Positions 50,082-60,502 of a stretch of 64,000 nucleotides of DNA are shown here, in pieces; position 1 is the first letter of the stretch, and every line of letters begins with the position of its first letter. The DNA is from Anaerobacillus alkalilacustris (GTDB lineage: Bacteria > Bacillota > Bacilli > Bacillales > Anaerobacillaceae). The DNA lies in the NCBI RefSeq assembly GCF_001866005.1, contig NZ_MLQR01000001.1, positions 579,978 through 643,977 of the forward strand, in the 5' to 3' direction. Under the pieces are notes generated by a model, which had not been told where the DNA came from, searched no databases, and worked only from the letters and a program-made list of their open reading frames with translations. Both the position numbers and the translations under genes were made by a program.

Positions 50082-51609
50082 CGTTATGATTGTTGATGAT
50101 GAGCCTGTTATTCGATTTGGTTTAAAGGCTTCGGTGGAATGGGAGAAAGAGGGATTAACTTTTTTAGGAGACTTTCCAAATGGAGAAGAGGCCTTGACAG
50201 TCATGATGGAAAACCATGTTGACATATTAATTACGGATATTAACATGCCCATCATGGATGGATTGACGTTAATGAAGAAAGCTTTGAAGCTCTACCCAAA
50301 ATTAAAAGTTATATTAATTAGTAGTTATAACGAGTTTGAATACGTCAAAGAGGGTATTAAATATGGGGCAATTGACTATGTATTAAAGCCAACATTAGAA
50401 CAGGAAGAGTTTGTCGAATTAATTCAGAAGTGTGTTAAGCTCTTGAATGAAGAAAAGGAAGTTGAGACAAAACTAATGTTTGCTGATCAATCTACCAACT
50501 TGAATGAACGGAAAAAGCAAGAGCAAGAAATTAAACGTTTATTATTAAAAGGTAAAGCTTTTTCTCGTGATCATGAAATTTGTACGATGATGCCTGGTTC
50601 AATTCTTGTCATTTATATGAAAATGAATGATTTAGCAATGATTGAAGAAAGATATGGGGTATTATACAAAAATTTTATTCTTGAAGAGATTCAAGAGCGT
50701 TTTTACTGCGAATTTGAGCGTGGGGTTTGCTTTTCAATTGGCGATGCAGATTTACTTTTTTTCATCAATACTGAACTTGATTCAAAAAAAATGATACATC
50801 AATTACAAGATGTATTGATTAAAGAGGCAGAGGTAAGTTTCTCATTTGGATATGATGTAATTTCAAAAATAGAAGAAGCTAGTGAAGGTATAAGGCGAAG
50901 TTCCCTAGCTTGTGAGAGACGTTTTTTTAACCCTGAAGAATCAGTATTTTCCTATGTGGAGCCAAAAGAAATTAGTGGAAAACGTTTGATGACAAATGAA
51001 ATGAAGCAATTTATCATGCCAGTTGACCAAAATAAAGTAGCGATGTTTATGGAAAAAATGTACAACGAATGGAAGCAAGAGGAGTTGCAAGCTACAGTCA
51101 TTAAGCAAGAAGCAAGTGATATATTATCTAGCTTATTTGTAGGTAAGTTAAATCTCTCAATACTAATTGATAAATGTCAGGAGCTCCAACAAGCAGAATC
51201 ACTTGATGAATTAATTATTATACTTAATAAAAATATTGCAGAATGTAATCAGCTGATATTAGAGCAAAGTCATAAACACAATAGTGATAATGAATTAATG
51301 GAAAGAGCCCTTAGTTATATTCACCAACACTATACTGAAGAGCTGACGCTTCAAAAAGTTGCTGATCATATTCATATAAGTAGAAATTATTTTAGTATAT
51401 TGTTTAAACAGTTTAGTGATCAAAAGTTTATCGATTATGTGATTGAACTTCGAATAAAAAAGGCAACTGAATTGTTAATTCATACTTCATTAAAGGTTTA
51501 TGAAGTTGGAGCCAAATCTGGTTTTAGAGATGTCAAATATTTTAGTAAATTATTTAAAAGAATGACGGGGTATTCACCTGTTGATTACCGGACAGAGCAT
51601 CAAAAGTAG
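50074..51609 (+). CDS. YesN-type response regulator with AraC DNA-binding domain
   Basis: 511 residues. Receiver with Asp55 in ITDINMPIMDG and Lys in LKPTLEQ; a central region (about 130-400) typical of YesN proteins; and an AraC domain (ERALSYIHQHYTEELTLQKVADHIHISRNYFSILFKQF ... DVKYFSKLFKRMTGYSPVDYR, quoted in part). AGAGGTGA lies 5 bp before GTG 50074. It is the only complete regulator of this type in the window, and so the prime candidate to bind the AAGACACT boxes, including at its own operon and possibly at the operon whose regulator is truncated. Confidence 0.92.
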   Translation: MYNVMIVDDEPVIRFGLKASVEWEKEGLTFLGDFPNGEEALTVMMENHVDILITDINMPIMDGLTLMKKALKLYPKLKVILISSYNEFEYVKEGIKYGAIDYVLKPTLEQEEFVELIQKCVKLLNEEKEVETKLMFADQSTNLNERKKQEQEIKRLLLKGKAFSRDHEICTMMPGSILVIYMKMNDLAMIEERYGVLYKNFILEEIQERFYCEFERGVCFSIGDADLLFFINTELDSKKMIHQLQDVLIKEAEVSFSFGYDVISKIEEASEGIRRSSLACERRFFNPEESVFSYVEPKEISGKRLMTNEMKQFIMPVDQNKVAMFMEKMYNEWKQEELQATVIKQEASDILSSLFVGKLNLSILIDKCQELQQAESLDELIIILNKNIAECNQLILEQSHKHNSDNELMERALSYIHQHYTEELTLQKVADHIHISRNYFSILFKQFSDQKFIDYVIELRIKKATELLIHTSLKVYEVGAKSGFRDVKYFSKLFKRMTGYSPVDYRTEHQK

Positions 51610-51620
51610 GAGGTGGAATT

Positions 51621-52883
51621 GTGTGGGGGTTGCAACATAAAATTTTCTATAGTTTGGTCATTGGGATATTACTGCTTGTAGGCTGTGGTAATCAAACGAT
51701 TATTGGAAACAGCAGCCCAGCAGTAGAAAGTAAACTAACGAAAGAGCAGATTATTTTTTGGCATACCTATAATGAGGCGGAGACTCATATCTTTGAAACT
51801 ATTATCTTGCCTTTATTTGAGGCGGAATATCCAATGATTGAAGTGAAGCCAGTTCGACACCATTATAATATGCAGCTAAGGTCTGCGATTATTTCTAGAG
51901 CATCTACAGGCAAGCCCCCAGATGTTATTAGGTTGGATATCAATTGGACTCCAGCAATTGCACAACTTGATCTTTTGTATCCTGTAAGTGAATTTGAAGA
52001 TTTTGAGAAATTGAAAGGTCAGTATTATGAGGCACCATTACAGTCAAATTATTATAACGGCAAATATTATGGAGTCCCTTTAAATATTTTTACAAAAGCT
52101 AGCATTTATAACAAGGAGTTACTTGAAGCTTCTAAAGAGGACCCACCAAAAACTATGGATGAGCTAATTGATATCGTTGAAAGAAATCAGTTTGTTATTA
52201 GTATGGATCATTTCTCGATATGGGGATCGCTACATTATTTTTATGGTCTTGGTGGGCAATTGCTGGACCATAATTATACAAAAGCAACAGGTTATCTTGA
52301 TAGTGAGAACAGCGTTAATGCTGTTTTAAAACTTTTAGATTTATTTCAAAAAGGTAATTTGGTCACTCATGGTAACCGATGGTTTAACGTATTAGATGGT
52401 CAAAATTTTGTCATTGATGAGGGGCCTTGGTTTTATAGTAGTTACTCTTTAGAACAGATTACTTCTATTAACAAGGTCACGGTGGCGGCTCCATTTCCAA
52501 TTAGTAATGGAAAAAGAGCTATTCTAGGTGGAGAAAATATTGTTATTTCAAAAGCGGCGAAGCATAAGGATGCCGCTTGGACATTTATTAAATGGCTGAC
52601 AGATATAGATGCACAAACGCATATGGCTCAAACGGGTTTAATGCCAACCAATAAATATGTTAATCTATCAGGAGCTTTTGATGAAACACCGTATTATCAA
52701 CCGTATTTAGATAGTGTTAGTTCTGCATTTTTACCACCTTCTGTTCCGCAATTTGAGAATATTAATGAAATTTATAGTCATTACTTAGAACTCATCTTTT
52801 TAGAAAACATTAGTGTAGAGGAAGGTTTATCTGAAGCAGCAAAAGAAATAGATGAAATTCTTTTGAGTAATAGTTTCGACTAA
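51621..52883 (+). CDS. Extracellular solute-binding lipoprotein (family 1) of sensor set 2
   Basis: 420 residues. Signal peptide ILLLVGCGNQ gives the lipidated Cys, and the mature start TIIGNSSPAV is nearly the same as in the homolog at 23869. The MalE-like fold shows QIIFWHTYNEAE, YYGVPLNIFTKASIYNKELL, DEGPWFY and AAPFPISNGKRAILGGENIVIS. It lies in the kinase/regulator operon with no permease, so a co-sensor role is likely. AGGAGGTGG supports GTG 51621. Confidence 0.88.
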   Translation: MWGLQHKIFYSLVIGILLLVGCGNQTIIGNSSPAVESKLTKEQIIFWHTYNEAETHIFETIILPLFEAEYPMIEVKPVRHHYNMQLRSAIISRASTGKPPDVIRLDINWTPAIAQLDLLYPVSEFEDFEKLKGQYYEAPLQSNYYNGKYYGVPLNIFTKASIYNKELLEASKEDPPKTMDELIDIVERNQFVISMDHFSIWGSLHYFYGLGGQLLDHNYTKATGYLDSENSVNAVLKLLDLFQKGNLVTHGNRWFNVLDGQNFVIDEGPWFYSSYSLEQITSINKVTVAAPFPISNGKRAILGGENIVISKAAKHKDAAWTFIKWLTDIDAQTHMAQTGLMPTNKYVNLSGAFDETPYYQPYLDSVSSAFLPPSVPQFENINEIYSHYLELIFLENISVEEGLSEAAKEIDEILLSNSFD

Positions 52884-52903
52884 AACTTTTATTATAAAGA
52901 GTT

Positions 52904-52931
52904 AAACAAAGCAGCTTTGGCTGCTTTGTTT
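52904..52931 (+). terminator. Terminator after sensor set 2
   Basis: Perfect 12-bp stem AAACAAAGCAGC / GCTGCTTTGTTT, loop TTTG, same core as the others. Confidence 0.85.
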
Positions 52932-52979
52932 GCTTCGAGTACGCTTAATGAAGCCTGCGTTTAAGAGTAATCAAATAAA

Positions 52980-53117
52980 GGTGTCTTATTTCTTTTTTTG
53001 AGATTGAATAAAGACACCTCAGGAAATGGAGAAGTAATTCTTTGATACTGAATCATAATAAAAGACACTTTCCTTATAATGAATACGGTTACTTGAAAGC
53101 GATTTCTAGTGGATAAT
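52980..53117 (+). promoter_or_regulatory. Class I promoter of neopullulanase, with three boxes
   Basis: GGTGTCTT (52980-52987), AAGACACC (53011-53018), AAGACACT (53062-53069), -35 TTACTT (53089-53094), 17 bp, -10 GATAAT (53112-53117). TTGAAAGCGATTTCTA (53093-53108) is cre-like. Spacings equal those at 48010. Confidence 0.75.
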
Positions 53118-53160
53118 AAAATCGAATGAACTTATATCTAGCATGGAAGAAACAATCTAA

Positions 53161-54945
<1,785 letters not shown>

Positions 54946-54989
54946 GTTAATGAATAGAAGACTGAAATTTTTGGAAGAAGTGTTTGTAA

Positions 54990-55225
54990 CGTAATTTCAA
55001 AAAATATATTGAAAAATTGGAAACTGGACTACAAGATCGACCCACTTATCAACTCGTAAATATCTCACAAAAATATTCTTCAAATGTATTTATAGAAATA
55101 GATAATAGGAAAATTGATTACAAAAGTATTATGGGGGTTATGTCGTTAGGGCTTGCTCCTAATACAACGATTACTTTGATTGTCGTGGAACTGATGAAGG
55201 AGAGCTATTAGAAGAGTTAAGCTAG
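54990..55225 (+). pseudogene. Crh-like (HPr paralog) pseudogene
   Basis: The frame reads FKKYIEKLETGLQDRPTYQL and, later, [12 protein letters not shown]. Numbered as Crh, Gln stands at position 15 and Ser at 46: the hallmarks of Crh, which is phosphorylated by HPr kinase only. No start codon exists where residue 1 should be, and a one-base shift after TLIV moves the end (RGTDEGELLEELS-stop, 55223-55225) out of frame. A TTG at 55017 could start only a fragment. It lies between two alpha-glucan enzyme genes. Confidence 0.75.
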
Positions 55226-55313
55226 TTTTTTATGGGTGATAAGGTGTAAAAAAAGCCACTTTTGAACATCCTCAAGATAGTACGTTTAATTAATGGATAG
55301 CAGGTGTGTATAC

Positions 55314-56993
55314 ATGGAAAAAGTATGGTGGAAAGAAAGTGTTGTTTATCAAATATACCCAAGAAGTTTCATGGACAGTAATGGTGATGGGATAGGTGAT
55401 TTACAAGGAATCATTACAAAACTCGACTATCTAAAAGAACTTGGTATAGATGTGATATGGCTTTCACCAGTATATAAATCGCCAAACGATGATAACGGCT
55501 ATGATATTAGTGATTATCAAAATATTATGGCTGAGTTTGGTGCAATGGCTGATTTTGATCAGTTACTTCAAGATGCACATGATCGCGACATTAAAATTGT
55601 CATGGATCTTGTTGTTAATCATTCGTCCGATGAACATGCATGGTTTGTCGAGTCGCGAAAATCAAAGGATAATCCGTTCCGTGATTATTATATTTGGAAG
55701 CCAGGAAAAAATGGTGATCCCCCGACAAATTGGGGATCAGTCTTTGGTGGCTCATCATGGCAATATGATGAAACGACGGATGAGTATTATTTACACATAT
55801 TTAGTAAAAAGCAACCAGATTTAAACTGGGAAAACGAAACATTGCGTAAAGCAGTATATAAGATGATGACATGGTGGCTTGAAAAAGGGATCGATGGATT
55901 TCGGATGGATGTCATTAACTTTATTTCAAAAGATAGTCGCTATCCTGATGGTGAGGTTCATGGTGAAAACAAGTATGGTGATGGATCGAAACACTTCATG
56001 AACGGGCCACGGATTCATGAATTTTTACAAGAAATGAATAAAGAAGTACTCTCTAAATACGATGTGTTGACGGTTGGAGAAATGCCAGGTGTAGATGTAG
56101 AACAAGGAAAGCTTTATACCGGAGAAGGCCGTAATGAATTAAACATGGTGTTTCAATTTGAACATGTCGATGTTGGAAACGGGCCAGGTGGAAAGTGGAC
56201 TCCACAGCCTTGGAAACTAACAGAGCTTAAAGGGATTTTAACCAAATGGCAATATGGCTTAGCGGATGACGGATGGAACAGCTTATATTGGAACAATCAT
56301 GATCAGCCACGTGTCGTATCGCGGTTTGGTCATGATAAAGAGTATTATGAAAAGTCCGCCAAAATGCTTGCCACATGTCTTCATATGATGAAGGGAACAC
56401 CGTACATTTATCAAGGTGAAGAACTTGGAATGACAAATGTTGCATTTGAGTCAATCGACGATTATCGCGACTTAGAAACGTTAAATATGTACAATGAAGC
56501 GGTGAAGGAACTTGGAAAAGATCCCAACAAAGTTATGCAAGCGATTTACGAGCGTGGGCGTGATAATGCTAGAACCCCTGTACAGTGGGATGATACCGAA
56601 AATGCCGGATTTACTACATTAACACCTTGGATTAGCGTAAACCCCAATTATAAAGAGGTTAATGCAAAAAAAGTCCTACAAGATCCTAATTCAATTTTCC
56701 ATTATTATAAAAAATTGATTCAACTTCGAAAAGAGAACGAGATTGTTGTATATGGAAAGTTTGAACTGCTTCATGAAGATTCTGAAGAGATTTTTTCTTA
56801 TACTAGAGAACACGGAAACGAAAAGTGGTTGGTGATATGTAGTTTTTCAACTGAAGCGATAAAATTTGATCTTCCAAGTCAGATTAAGTACCAATCAAAA
56901 CAACTAGTGATTGGTAACTATGAAAACGAACCGAAAACAATTGAAGCATTTGAACTAAAACCTTATCAAGCACTTGTATATAAACTTATCTAA
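55314..56993 (+). CDS. malL: Oligo-1,6-glucosidase / alpha-glucosidase (GH13, MalL type)
   Basis: 559 residues: WWKESVVYQIYPRSFMDSNG, DLVVNHSSDEH, GIDGFRMDVINFISK (nucleophile), TVGEMPG (acid/base), WNNHDQPR (third Asp) and YIYQGEELGMTN. The family hydrolyses isomaltose, panose and short maltodextrins in the cytoplasm. GCAGGTGTG precedes ATG 55314, so the seven upstream codons are not used. It completes the pathway from surface amylase through importer to glucose. Confidence 0.93.
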   Translation: MEKVWWKESVVYQIYPRSFMDSNGDGIGDLQGIITKLDYLKELGIDVIWLSPVYKSPNDDNGYDISDYQNIMAEFGAMADFDQLLQDAHDRDIKIVMDLVVNHSSDEHAWFVESRKSKDNPFRDYYIWKPGKNGDPPTNWGSVFGGSSWQYDETTDEYYLHIFSKKQPDLNWENETLRKAVYKMMTWWLEKGIDGFRMDVINFISKDSRYPDGEVHGENKYGDGSKHFMNGPRIHEFLQEMNKEVLSKYDVLTVGEMPGVDVEQGKLYTGEGRNELNMVFQFEHVDVGNGPGGKWTPQPWKLTELKGILTKWQYGLADDGWNSLYWNNHDQPRVVSRFGHDKEYYEKSAKMLATCLHMMKGTPYIYQGEELGMTNVAFESIDDYRDLETLNMYNEAVKELGKDPNKVMQAIYERGRDNARTPVQWDDTENAGFTTLTPWISVNPNYKEVNAKKVLQDPNSIFHYYKKLIQLRKENEIVVYGKFELLHEDSEEIFSYTREHGNEKWLVICSFSTEAIKFDLPSQIKYQSKQLVIGNYENEPKTIEAFELKPYQALVYKLI

Positions 56994-57040
56994 AGTGAAG
57001 TGAACTCGTTTTTAGTTAAGAAACGAGTTCACTTCACTTC
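56993..57040 (+). terminator. Terminator after malL
   Basis: A perfect 19-bp stem (56993-57011 with 57021-57039, core GTGAACTCGTTT). No long T run, but very stable. Confidence 0.75.
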
Positions 57041-57106
57041 AGTTACTATTCCTCATAATGTTGCCAATGTACAATTCTTTCAATTTACGTAATTTTACTT
57101 CAGTCA

Positions 57107-57157
57107 TTGACAAACTTTTCAGTTAAATTTAAAATCAAAGTTATGAAAACGGTTGCT
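57107..57157 (+). promoter_or_regulatory. Sigma-A promoter and cre-like operator of the chemoreceptor
   Basis: TTGACA (57107-57112), 17 bp, TAAAAT (57130-57135). TGAAAACGGTTGCT (57144-57157), a cre-like site, lies just past the start point where it would block transcription. A 21-codon ORF (GTG 57228 to 57290, MFKYLFKRLRVKSKYI...) sits in the leader, possibly a relic or leader peptide. Confidence 0.65.
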
Positions 57158-57312
57158 TTTATAATGTATAGTTTTAAGAAGGATGTAAATAGATTTCTAG
57201 TATTAGGGGGGAATTTATATTGGTACAGTGTTTAAGTATTTATTCAAACGATTGCGCGTAAAATCAAAATACATATTACAATCAGAGTAAAAAATAAGTA
57301 GAGGTGATTTTA

Positions 57313-59061
57313 TTGAATAAGTTTATTGCTTTACTCATAGAAAGTTTCCGTGTTAATAGTAAAACATCAGGTATTCGTTTACTCAGTAAGTTATCAACAA
57401 AAATTAATGTATTAATCTTTGGACTCACAATTTTAAGTGCAATTTTGGGTGTTTTAGTGTTTAGTTCTTATACTTCTGTTACGAATCATACTAGATTGTT
57501 AGAAGAGACTTCAGATTTCCAATACGAATATTCAAAAATATATGAGTCAGTCATTAATATTAATAAAAATCAATTACGACTAGCTAATCAAGGGTACGAA
57601 AGTCAACTCATTTCAGATATGAATTCACAAATTTCAAATACAAGAGACTCCTTAGCTGATATTATTCAAACAGTTGATGAAGAAAACCGAGTATTGAAAA
57701 CGTTTTTAAATGTCTATGATGAAGTTTTAGTAAGTCAAGCAAATTTATCAGAGACTTATTTTTCAAATGTCTATGTTGGTGAAAGGGCAGTAGATGTTAG
57801 ACATGCAGTAAATTTACAAGTTCCTAGAAATGAAGAAAGAATTGATCAAGCAAACATGAGGATCCAAGATTATTTACTAGACGTAAAAGAGCAAGTTTCA
57901 TTAGAACTACAACAAGCAATGACATCATCGTCATTTTTTATTAGTGCTTCATTAGTTCTACTATGCTTAATTCCAATCATTGCGTTTTTATTCATTGGTA
58001 GAAGTGTAACAAGTGGGGTTAAGTATGTTTTAAATAGAATACATGCCTATCAAGACCATGATTTAACCTTTAAACAACAAAAACTGAGAAAAGACGAGTT
58101 TCATATCATTGATAGAGCATTAGCGGACATGGGTCACTCTTTACATGATTCGCAAATACGTAGTCATGATGCTAGTAAGGACGTTATTTCGGTAGTGAAA
58201 GGGACGAGCCGAGTTTCAAGTGATCAAATTAATGGAATGAGAAACATACTAGGTACGATAGAAGATTTCACAAATGATCTTAATAAACAGGCCGATGTAA
58301 CAAACTCTATTTCTGCTGTTACAGAACAAGTATTGGCTAGTACTCAAGAAATTCAATCAAAAATTGAATTTTTATCGCAAGAGATAAAAGAAAATGAAAA
58401 CCAGGCGAATAGAGGTTTATCACTGATGGATGATTTGTCATCTACGATGGATTATCTTTCAAACGAAGCAGAAAATTCGGCTGACAAGGTTCATTCAATG
58501 AAAGAAAAATTAATCGCGATTTCATCATTTATTGAAGGTATTAACGATATACAAACCAAAACAAATCTTCTAGCCTTAAATGCATCAATCGAAGCTGCTA
58601 GAGCAGGAGCACACGGAAATAGTTTTGCGGTAGTTGCTAATGAAATTCGTAATCTTTCTGCACAAACCAAAACTTTTTCTGAAGAAACGAACCAAAGTTT
58701 GACATCTATCTTCTCGGGAGTAAACAATGTCGTAGAAAGTTATGAAAAATTAAAGAAAGAAACAAGCGTAGCATCTCAAAAAACAAAAGAAGCATCCTCT
58801 AGTTTCCAATCAATTTCGGAAGGGGTTACAAAATCGACGAAAGAACATTATGAGATTAATGAATCGATCGAGCAAATCAATCAATCGATGGAAGAAGCTG
58901 TTCATTCGATTGCTGAGCTTGTTGAAGGTGCTACAAGTATAAAACTAAAGAACGATTCAATAAGCGAAGTTGTTGAAGAACAAGTAAGTCGTCAAGTTGA
59001 TTTAAATGAAAAGATAGCTTCCTTAAATGATACAGCTCAAAGGTTAAATGTAGCAATTTAG
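57313..59061 (+). CDS. Methyl-accepting chemotaxis protein
   Basis: 582 residues. Helix 1 near 35-55, a helical extracellular sensor of about 150 residues, helix 2 (FFISASLVLLCLIPIIAFLFI), a HAMP-like linker, and a coiled-coil signalling domain whose tip reads NLLALNASIEAARAGAHGNSFAVVANEIRNLSAQTKTFSEE. The tip is divergent from the usual (N)AAIEAARAGExGxGFAVVAxEVR but still recognisable. AGAGGTGA lies 5 bp before TTG 57313. Its cre-like operator and position suggest taxis toward a sugar used by this island. Confidence 0.88.
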   Translation: MNKFIALLIESFRVNSKTSGIRLLSKLSTKINVLIFGLTILSAILGVLVFSSYTSVTNHTRLLEETSDFQYEYSKIYESVININKNQLRLANQGYESQLISDMNSQISNTRDSLADIIQTVDEENRVLKTFLNVYDEVLVSQANLSETYFSNVYVGERAVDVRHAVNLQVPRNEERIDQANMRIQDYLLDVKEQVSLELQQAMTSSSFFISASLVLLCLIPIIAFLFIGRSVTSGVKYVLNRIHAYQDHDLTFKQQKLRKDEFHIIDRALADMGHSLHDSQIRSHDASKDVISVVKGTSRVSSDQINGMRNILGTIEDFTNDLNKQADVTNSISAVTEQVLASTQEIQSKIEFLSQEIKENENQANRGLSLMDDLSSTMDYLSNEAENSADKVHSMKEKLIAISSFIEGINDIQTKTNLLALNASIEAARAGAHGNSFAVVANEIRNLSAQTKTFSEETNQSLTSIFSGVNNVVESYEKLKKETSVASQKTKEASSSFQSISEGVTKSTKEHYEINESIEQINQSMEEAVHSIAELVEGATSIKLKNDSISEVVEEQVSRQVDLNEKIASLNDTAQRLNVAI

Positions 59062-59116
59062 TTTATGCCAAAAGATATGCTGAATTTTGTTACATAGAAC
59101 TAGAACTAGCTAACAA

Positions 59117-59153
59117 AAAAAGCCAGTTACCGAAAAAAAGGTTACTGGCTTTT
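59117..59153. terminator. Bidirectional terminator between convergent genes
   Basis: AAAAAAGCCAGTTACC pairs with GGTTACTGGCTTTT (one mismatch), between the chemoreceptor (+) and the AraC regulator (-). Confidence 0.8.
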
Positions 59154-59170
59154 GGTTATTATAGTGATAC

Positions 59171-59947
59171 TTATTCCTGTTTCCTATACTCACCAGGAGC
59201 AACCCCATACTTCTTTTTAAATACTCGATGAAAATAAGCGTAGGTACCGAACCCACAATTATCAGCGATGTGTTCAAGTGTCATTGATGTGTATTTCATT
59301 TGATTAATAGCAGTTGATAACCGAATTTCTTGCGCGTATTCAACAATCGTTTTTCCAGTACTGCTTTTAAACAAGTGAACGGCTCGAGAAACACTAAGCC
59401 CCGCATATTGTGCAACATCCTCTACCTTGAATACGTTTGTCGCGTGTTCTTCAATGTATCGCATCATCCGAGTAACTGGATAGGGACGGCTTTCAGTAGA
59501 AGCTGTTTCGTTGATCGCGCGTTCTAGCGATAAACAAAGTGCTTTTAACAAATAGCTTGAGAGCTCTTTGTTTCTTTCAGAAATTGGTCGTCGTTCTTCA
59601 ATAGTGAGGTGTCGCCATAATGTTAGTACCTTGTCATCTAGATTAATTTGAGAGGCGGTAGGTTTACTAGAACGGTTCCACCATTCATCAATCCAAGCTC
59701 CTTCACAAAAAAGATTATAATCACCACTGTTTTGATTACCTTCAATATGGATTTCATATAAATCTCCAGGCTTTGCTAATAAGAGTCCACCTTTATTGAA
59801 AATCAGCTTTTTTTTGTTTAGAGCAATTTCACAAATACCTTCTGTTTGAAGTCGAAAAAGGTAGCCTGATAACCCTGATTTATCTTCTTGAGAAGAATAC
59901 CCCTTTGTATGATGGGAATAACCACAAAATCCAATGTGAACTGTCAT
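59171..59947 (-). CDS. AraC-family transcriptional regulator
   Basis: 258 residues. A cupin-like N-terminal sensor (GYLFRLQTEGICEIALNKKKL, KGGLLLAKPGDLYEI) and a C-terminal AraC domain (VTRMMRYIEEHATNVFKVEDVAQYAGLSVSRAVHLFK; LEHIADNCGFGTYAYFHRVFKKKYGVAPGEYRK). GAAAGGGG is 6 bp before ATG 59947; ATG 59953 touches it. Divergent from the ThuA operon, whose upstream class II box (60137) is a natural target. Confidence 0.9.
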   Translation of the reverse strand: MTVHIGFCGYSHHTKGYSSQEDKSGLSGYLFRLQTEGICEIALNKKKLIFNKGGLLLAKPGDLYEIHIEGNQNSGDYNLFCEGAWIDEWWNRSSKPTASQINLDDKVLTLWRHLTIEERRPISERNKELSSYLLKALCLSLERAINETASTESRPYPVTRMMRYIEEHATNVFKVEDVAQYAGLSVSRAVHLFKSSTGKTIVEYAQEIRLSTAINQMKYTSMTLEHIADNCGFGTYAYFHRVFKKKYGVAPGEYRKQE

Positions 59948-60136
59948 ATGCATCCCCTTTCTTGTTAAATTAAATAATAATTTCCTTTTATCATTACATA
60001 ATACTGTCTAGTAACAATTGAATCCTACACTTAGTTGAATTTGATTATTTCCAACTAAGTATAGCTTGATATGGCTGTTCTATTGGCATTATGAACTTCA
60101 CAGTGGTAACAAACCTTTAAATTTCTTTAACAAATA

Positions 60137-60198
60137 GCAAAATAGTATATGTTTTAATTATATAATCTATTTTTTATTTAATCTAGATCACTTATGAT
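60137..60198 (+). promoter_or_regulatory. Class II promoter of the ThuA operon
   Basis: GCAAAATAGTATA at 60137, exactly 56 bp before -10 TATGAT (60193-60198), with a T-rich, non-consensus -35. The 300-nt leader that follows holds a TGCGCAAGCGTTTGTC site (60378 onward), a TGAAAACGCTC site near 60289 and a perfect hairpin TCGAAGTTAA/TTAACTTCGA (60402-60422). No ORF is seen in 59954-60502. Confidence 0.65.
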
Positions 60199-60502
60199 AG
60201 TATCAAATAGGAAGTCACAATAACTACAACTCGAGTAAACAATGACACTCTCTGTTTTATAATTAATAGAGATTGTATTTTTCTAAAAATGAAAACGCTC
60301 TAAAAGTTGTAGCTCAAGTATTTCTTTCTATATGATTGTATTAGTTTTAGAATAGAGTTGTCCATGTGACACATAAATGCGCAAGCGTTTGTCTATTGTT
60401 ATCGAAGTTAAATTAACTTCGACAGCAGAAACCTTAGAGAATACAACCCAACATGAATGACTAGAAAAATATAATTATTACTTTATTAAGGAGAGGACAC
60501 TC

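Noticed and set aside
60199..60502. Riboswitch or T-box in the 300-nt leader of the ThuA operon
   Set aside because: Apart from one perfect short hairpin and cre-like sites, I find no conserved aptamer core, no T-box sequence and no terminator/antiterminator pair before the start codon.
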